Assembly: GCA_016290875.1 (NCBI GenBank)
Contig: JAEEVL010000001.1
Coordinates: 355,135-419,134, forward strand
Direction: 5' to 3'
DNA from: Ruminococcus sp.
GTDB lineage: Bacteria > Bacillota > Clostridia > Oscillospirales > Ruminococcaceae
DNA length: 64,000 nt
Position 1 is the stretch's first letter. Each line of letters starts with the position of its first letter. Below, one piece after another: positions 59,452 through 64,000 of the stretch. The translations under genes and the position numbers were made by a program. A model generated the notes under the pieces. It was not told the origin of the DNA and ran no database searches. It saw only the letters and a list, made by a program, of their open reading frames with translations.

Positions 59452-59487
59452 AGTCCTCACAGTTTCGGCTGTGAGGACTTTTTTGCA
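59452..59487 (+). terminator. Plus-strand hairpin with T run
   Basis: AGTCCTCACAG / CTGTGAGGACT around a short loop, followed by TTTTTTG. No plus-strand gene precedes it closely; it probably protects the next operon from read-through or is left from a lost gene. Confidence 0.8.
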
Positions 59488-59654
59488 TAATACAATACCA
59501 TAAAACAATTTCACGTATCTTTCACAGATTGGAAGCAAAGATTCCACATTTCAAAGTGATAATTCCACTTTCGTTCCATTTTTCTTTCAAATACCTGAGA
59601 TATAATACAATCATAGAAACAAACACAACTCTCCAAACGAAAGGAAGTATCATT

Positions 59655-60950
59655 ATGAAAAAAACATATATAACCTCAGCTTTTTTTATGGCAGCAATGG
59701 CAGTTTACATGAAAGGCTGCGGAAATAATAGTTCAGTATCCGAAAACACATCGGTAGGCACAAATGCAAAGACTGTTGTATCAGACAGCGCTGAAACCGT
59801 AGAAAAGACTGCCAAGGCAGATAAAACTTCTTCTGAGAATACAGATTCCGCTGAGGTAAAACAGCTTTCAAACAATACTCAGGAAACCACATTTACAGAG
59901 CGTGACCTTGAGCAGACCGCAGATACAAGTGAAGCACAGAACATAACAGTTGCCGATAATAAAACCATTGACATTACCGATGAGGGCGTGTATACTATAA
60001 GCGGCAGCGCTGAAAACTGCACTGTCAGAGTAAATGCCGAAGATACTGCAAAGGTACAGCTTGTGCTCGACGGAGTAAACATTGAGAATGAAGACTTTCC
60101 TGCTATATATGTTCTCTCAGCAGATAAGGTCTTCATAACCACTACCGACAGCGATAATACACTTACAATCAGCGGACAGTTCACAGCTGACGGCGAAAGC
60201 AACACCGACGCAGTCATTTACTCAAAGGATGACCTTGTACTCAACGGTACGGGCACTCTCAATGTTACCTCATACTATAGCAACGGTATCACCTGCAAGG
60301 ACGATATGAAGATAACAGGTGGCACATACAATATCAAGGCTGCTCTTGACGCATTTGAAGCAAACGACACTATCTCGGTTTATGACGGAACTTTCAATAT
60401 TACCACAAATAAAGACGGCTTCCACTGCGAGAATGACGAAGCTGAGGGAAGTATCACTATCACAGGCGGTAACTTTAATATCAACGGAGCAAGCGACGGA
60501 ATACAGGCTTGTGCGGTCCTTCAGATAGACGGCGGCGACTTCGATATTACAGGAGCAGAGGGTCTTGAAGCTACTAACATAGTTATCAACGACGGCAATA
60601 TCACCATAAATGCCAGCGATGACGGAATCAACGCTGCAGCGAACACAAATGCTTACGAAACAGCAATAGTTTTCAACGGCGGAAATGTAATTGTTTCCAT
60701 GGGACAGGGCGATACAGACGCCATCGACTCAAACGGCTCGATATATGTTAACGGCGGAACTATTAACATCACAGCACAGATGTCCTCCTTCGACTATGAC
60801 AGAACAGCTGAATTCAACGGCGGTACTATCATAGTCAATGGACAGGAAGTTTCTGAAATACCGCAGAGCATGATGGGCGGCGGTATGAGAGGCGGAATGA
60901 ACGGAAACATGAACGGCGGCTTCGGCGGTGGACGCGGCGGCCGATTCTGA
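59655..60950 (+). CDS. Carbohydrate-binding-domain lipoprotein (Cthe_2159-like)
   Basis: 431 residues from the ATG at 59655 (AAAGGAAG upstream; the longer frame is rejected because the signal peptide starts here). Lipobox near residue 22 (VYMKGC). A Ser/Thr/Glu-rich linker runs to about 95. The rest is a right-handed beta-helix of short repeats such as ITGGTYNIKAALDAFEAND and INDGNITINASDDGINAAA, matching the Cthe_2159-type carbohydrate (pectate-like) binding domain. The tail is glycine/methionine-rich (GGGMRGGMNGNMNGG). It starts an operon with apbE and a flavinylated redox protein, so it may anchor the redox system near polysaccharide. Confidence 0.88.
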   Translation: MKKTYITSAFFMAAMAVYMKGCGNNSSVSENTSVGTNAKTVVSDSAETVEKTAKADKTSSENTDSAEVKQLSNNTQETTFTERDLEQTADTSEAQNITVADNKTIDITDEGVYTISGSAENCTVRVNAEDTAKVQLVLDGVNIENEDFPAIYVLSADKVFITTTDSDNTLTISGQFTADGESNTDAVIYSKDDLVLNGTGTLNVTSYYSNGITCKDDMKITGGTYNIKAALDAFEANDTISVYDGTFNITTNKDGFHCENDEAEGSITITGGNFNINGASDGIQACAVLQIDGGDFDITGAEGLEATNIVINDGNITINASDDGINAAANTNAYETAIVFNGGNVIVSMGQGDTDAIDSNGSIYVNGGTINITAQMSSFDYDRTAEFNGGTIIVNGQEVSEIPQSMMGGGMRGGMNGNMNGGFGGGRGGRF

Positions 60951-60967
60951 TAGCATAAGGTGATATT

Positions 60968-61858
60968 ATGATCGGAACTGTTCAGACTCAGAAAATATTC
61001 TTCGCAATGGGGACAGTCAATACCATAACTGTATTTGAAGAAGCTGATGAAGCATTGTCAGCCGCAAAGAAGCGAGTAAAAGACCTTGATCGAAAGCTGT
61101 CGGCATATTCACATGACAGCGAAATATTTGCTATAAACAGCCGTGCAGGCATAGCTCCTGTGGCTGTATCAATGGATACATTCATACTAATAAAACACTC
61201 CGTAATGTATTCAAGAATAACGGACGGATTATTCGATATAACATCGAGACCTCTGTCACAGCTATGGAAAAATGTGGTAAAGTGCGGACAACTCCCTGAC
61301 GAAAACACTCTCAAAGAAGCACGAAAACTAGTAAACTACAAGGACATTATCCTTGATTATCCCAAACGCATGGTAATGCTGAAAAACAAAGGGCAGCAGA
61401 TCGACCTCGGTGCTATCGCAAAGGGATATGCCGCAGATGAAGTCAGGAATATACTTCATACCTATGGCATAGAAAATGCTATCATCAATTTCGGTGGAAC
61501 TGTTATAAATATGGGACAGCAGCGGAATACCGGCATACAAAAGCCGTTTGCTTCTAACGGAGAATTCATTGTTTCAATTCAAATCGGAAACGGAAAAGCT
61601 GTTGTTTCATCAGGACTTTACGAGCAGTTCTGCATCATAAACGACCAGTTTATACATCACATATCCGATATACGGACAGGCAAGCCCTCAGATTCAGGGT
61701 TGATCGGCGTTACTCTTGTGGGCGATAATTCTGAAGAACTTGACGCACTTGCGACTGCTGCTTTCATTATGGGAGCAGAGAAGAGCATGGAGCTCCTGAA
61801 ACAGCTCAATATCGAAGCGCTGTTTATTACATACGACAAAAACCTCTACGTCACTTAG
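60968..61858 (+). CDS. apbE: FAD:protein FMN transferase
   Basis: 296 residues. Family signatures: MGTVNTITVFEE at the start, VSMDTFILIKHS, QQIDLGAIAKGYAADEVR and NFGGTVINMG, and HHISDIRTGKPSDS near the end. It attaches FMN from FAD to a threonine or serine in D-x-x-S-G-A-T motifs of redox proteins. No signal peptide or lipobox is seen, so how it reaches exported targets is unclear; some Firmicutes forms act in the cytoplasm. The very next gene encodes two FMN_bind domains with SGAT motifs, the expected substrates. Confidence 0.96.
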   Translation: MIGTVQTQKIFFAMGTVNTITVFEEADEALSAAKKRVKDLDRKLSAYSHDSEIFAINSRAGIAPVAVSMDTFILIKHSVMYSRITDGLFDITSRPLSQLWKNVVKCGQLPDENTLKEARKLVNYKDIILDYPKRMVMLKNKGQQIDLGAIAKGYAADEVRNILHTYGIENAIINFGGTVINMGQQRNTGIQKPFASNGEFIVSIQIGNGKAVVSSGLYEQFCIINDQFIHHISDIRTGKPSDSGLIGVTLVGDNSEELDALATAAFIMGAEKSMELLKQLNIEALFITYDKNLYVT

Positions 61859-61889
61859 GATCTCAGAGAAAGAATAAGGATGTGATCCT

Positions 61890-63499
61890 ATGAAGAAAAA
61901 AATATCACCCGTACAAATAGTCAGGGCGGTCATTCAGCTTATAGCCTTTATTACCGTACCGGCTCTGTTTATCACCGTATTCTCGTCAACAGGCGGTATC
62001 ATTACCTCAATAGCAGGCGGCAGCTTTGTTTTTTCGGATAATATCGGCAGGATAATACTCATACTTGGAGTATTTCTTATAACGATCGTCTGGGGAAGAT
62101 TTTTCTGCGGATTTATCTGCTCATTCGGTGCAATGCAGGACTTGCTGAATTCTATTGGAAAGCTGATACCATTCAAGATAAAAGTTTCCGAAAAGGCGGA
62201 TAAATGGCTCAAACTTCTGAAATATGCAGTTCTTGCATTTGTTGCAGTCGGAGTATGGGGGGCTCGGTCACAGGAGATACTGTATGGAGTCCGTGGACAG
62301 TATTCGGTATATACAGTTCTCTCAGCGGCTGGAGCAGTCTGAAATATTTTCTTACCCTCGGCGGAGCGCTTCTGCTCCTCATTATCATAGGCTCACTGTT
62401 CATTGAACGATTCTTTTGCAGGTATCTATGTCCGCTCGGAGCATTATTCTCACTGGTATCACGTTTCAGAATATACAGTCTGAACCGCAAGTCTGAAAAG
62501 TGTGGAAACTGCAAGTTCTGCACATCAAAGTGCTCAATGGGCATACCTCTTTACAAGTACGAAAAAGTTAGGTCAGGCGAATGCATAAACTGCATGAAGT
62601 GTACTTCCGTCTGTCCCAATGAGAATATAGTAGCTGATACTCTGCCGGCTATTTCGGGCGTTGTTGCTGTAACGGCGATCGCCGGTCTTTATTACGCGGG
62701 CGTGATAAATACTGTCCCCGATGAAAAGGAAAACGAACCGATAAGCATTGAGGGTGTCGCAGCGTCTGGTGTATATTCAGACGGTGTTTTCAAGGGCAGC
62801 GGTGAAGGCTTCCGCGGTGATATTGACGTAACCGTGACAGTTGAAAACGGTATAATTTCCGATATAACAGTTGATTCATACAAGGACGATAAGGAATTCT
62901 TCCAGAAAGCAAAAAGCGGCGTTATCTCTGCTATCATCAAATCCCAGAGTACAGATGTTGACGCAGTAAGCGGCGCGACTTTTAGCAGCAATGGCATAAT
63001 CGAAGCGGTTAAAAATGCTCTTAATGAAGAAACAAGTGAAATTGTTGAACAAGCAACAGAACAGAGCAAAAAGCCGAAAAAGCACATTGAGTCCACTACA
63101 GAAGCTAGTAAATCCAAAACAGAAACGACTACCGAATCTGCAACTTCTGATGATAACAGCAAAGCCGCAGATACAGCAGAAAGATTCGAGGACGGCGTTT
63201 ATATAGGTACAGGCAACGGTTTCAGAGGAGCTACAAATGTAACTGTAACCGTTGAAAATGGCGAGATTACAGACATTACTGTTAATTCATACAATGATGA
63301 CGAGAAGTATTTCAGCCGTGCGGAAAGCGGCGTTGTCTCTGCTATCATCAAGTCACAGAGCACAGATGTTGACGCAGTGAGCGGTGCAACTTTCAGCAGC
63401 AACGGTATAAAGGAAGCTGTTGCTGACGCTCTTGGGATCGAGTTCACAAATTCCAACAGTACACAACAGAAAGGTCACGGCGGCAGACATTCCCACTGA
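61890..63499 (+). pseudogene. Membrane 4Fe-4S / double FMN_bind redox protein, frameshifted
   Basis: A single gene in two frames. Frame 1 (61890 to about 62260) has membrane helices and WGRFFCGFICSFGAMQDL of the NapH/polyferredoxin type. Frame 2 (from about 62260 to 63499) continues with SVTGDTVWSPWTVFGIYSSL, more helices, two ferredoxin-like clusters (CGNCKFCTSKCSMG and CINCMKCTSVCP), then two FMN_bind domains separated by a Ser/Thr/Lys linker, each with VDAVSGATFSSNGI as the FMN site. The switch lies in a run of six G (62257-62262); seven would restore one frame of about 536 residues. Together with ApbE this would be a transmembrane electron-transfer unit. Confidence 0.85.
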
Positions 63500-63502
63500 A
63501 AC

Positions 63503-63540
63503 AAAGCGCTCTTTACAAAAGGGCGCTTTTCATGTATAAT
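63503..63540 (+). terminator. Terminator overlapping the next promoter
   Basis: Stem AAAGCGCTC / GGGCGCTTT (63503-63511, 63521-63529) then TTTTC. A -10 TATAAT at 63535-63540 lies 17 bases after a TTTACA (63512-63517) located in the hairpin loop, so the promoter of the response regulator overlaps this terminator. Confidence 0.7.
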
Positions 63541-63568
63541 AATTACAATATTAATGCGGAGGTGTATC

Positions 63569-64000
63569 ATGCCGAAGATACTGATAGTTGATGACGAGCC
63601 GAATATAGTAACTCTCATAAGCCGTTACGCTCAGCGTGAGGGATACGATATCGTTACCGCTTCTGACGGAAGAGAAGCCATAGACAAGTGTCAGAGCGAG
63701 GATTTCGACGTTATAATCATGGACGTTATGATGCCCGATACAGACGGTTTCACCGCCTGTAAAAAAAAAAAGAAATTCAGGGATATCCCTGTGATAATGC
63801 TCTCCGCAAGAGGTACAGAGTTCGATAAGCTTTTCGGCTTTGAGGTGGGGGGTGACGATTATGTCACCAAACCATTTTCGCCTATGGAACTTATGGCTCG
63901 TATCAAAGTAATACTCAGTCACAGCAAAAGTACAGAACAAAAATCCGACAATGGAAAGCTTACTGTCGGTGGAATTGAGATTGACACGCTCGGACTGACG
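63569..64000 (+). CDS. OmpR-family response regulator (partial, 5' end)
   Basis: The ATG at 63569 has GCGGAGGTG upstream; 144 codons are present and the frame is open to the window end. Receiver domain: D9/D10 acidic pair (LIVDDEPN), phospho-acceptor D52 (IIMDVMMPDTDG), MLSARG and K101 (TKPF). A winged helix begins near residue 130 (KLTVGGIEIDTLG). Codons 65-69 are five lysines within an 11-A run (ACKKKKKF), unusual for this loop. A sensor kinase gene probably follows. It sits after the flavinylation operon and may regulate it. Confidence 0.9.
   Translation, partial: MPKILIVDDEPNIVTLISRYAQREGYDIVTASDGREAIDKCQSEDFDVIIMDVMMPDTDGFTACKKKKKFRDIPVIMLSARGTEFDKLFGFEVGGDDYVTKPFSPMELMARIKVILSHSKSTEQKSDNGKLTVGGIEIDTLGLT

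Overview
The window looks like a chromosomal segment of a low-to-mid G+C gut or rumen Firmicute, most likely Ruminococcus or a close relative in the Oscillospiraceae. The grounds are a secreted protein ending in a dockerin-like module, BspA-type leucine-rich repeats, two CotH-like lipoproteins, AGGAGG-type ribosome sites and Clostridia-like housekeeping genes. The genus call is inference from gene content; there is no rRNA gene or complete tRNA gene in the window.

Layout. 1-5.3 kb is a core nitrogen/purine operon on the plus strand (end of gltB, gltD, a divergent glutamine-synthetase-like gene, an ANTAR regulator, purF) closed by a strong terminator. 5.3-13.4 kb is a minus-strand set of accessory and surface genes (DUF2974 lipase-like protein, GyrI-like protein, two CotH lipoproteins, a 39-codon peptide gene, a large exported protein). 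13.5-53.5 kb is a mosaic island. It starts at a tRNA-Trp 3'-end remnant beside a frameshifted tyrosine integrase and holds: two paralogous small HTH proteins and a 1023-residue HerA/FtsK-like ATPase; an unknown 480-residue protein; a dockerin/LRR protein; a YolD/DinB SOS operon whose dinB gene has been split by a three-recombinase (RIT) element; a type I restriction system (hsdM-hsdS-hsdR); PhzF, GNAT and Fic genes; degraded LRR and lipoprotein genes; a mobilizable-element core (minimal relaxase, MobC-like protein, DUF960); an amidoligase plus class II glutamine amidotransferase pair with a 58-codon ORF between them; and a serine resolvase. It continues with a G+C-richer block (WYL regulator with an internal stop, three identical tRNA-like RNA repeats, a Ro60-like DUF2828 protein, an unknown protein, a five-fold repeat protein, a DnaA-like ATPase, a protein-tyrosine-phosphatase-like enzyme), then a ProX-like deacylase and a second Fic protein.

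53.3-58.3 kb is a cassette (Dxs-like enzyme, aldo/keto reductase, flavodoxin, LysR) bracketed by two direct repeats of about 215 bp, each ending in a tRNA-Ser-like 3' fragment. They look like accreted attachment sites. 58.3-64 kb returns to more ordinary genes: a nitrilase, a truncated ProX copy, and an extracytosolic flavinylation operon (carbohydrate-binding lipoprotein, ApbE, a membrane 4Fe-4S/double FMN_bind protein with a one-base G-tract frameshift), then the start of an OmpR-type response regulator that runs off the end.

The most interesting candidates are the DUF2828/Ro-like locus with its triplicated tRNA-shaped repeats, the amidoligase/amidotransferase cassette with its possible small peptide partner, and the RIT element caught inside the catalytic motif of an SOS-regulated polymerase. 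All assignments are by eye from sequence; no database search was run.
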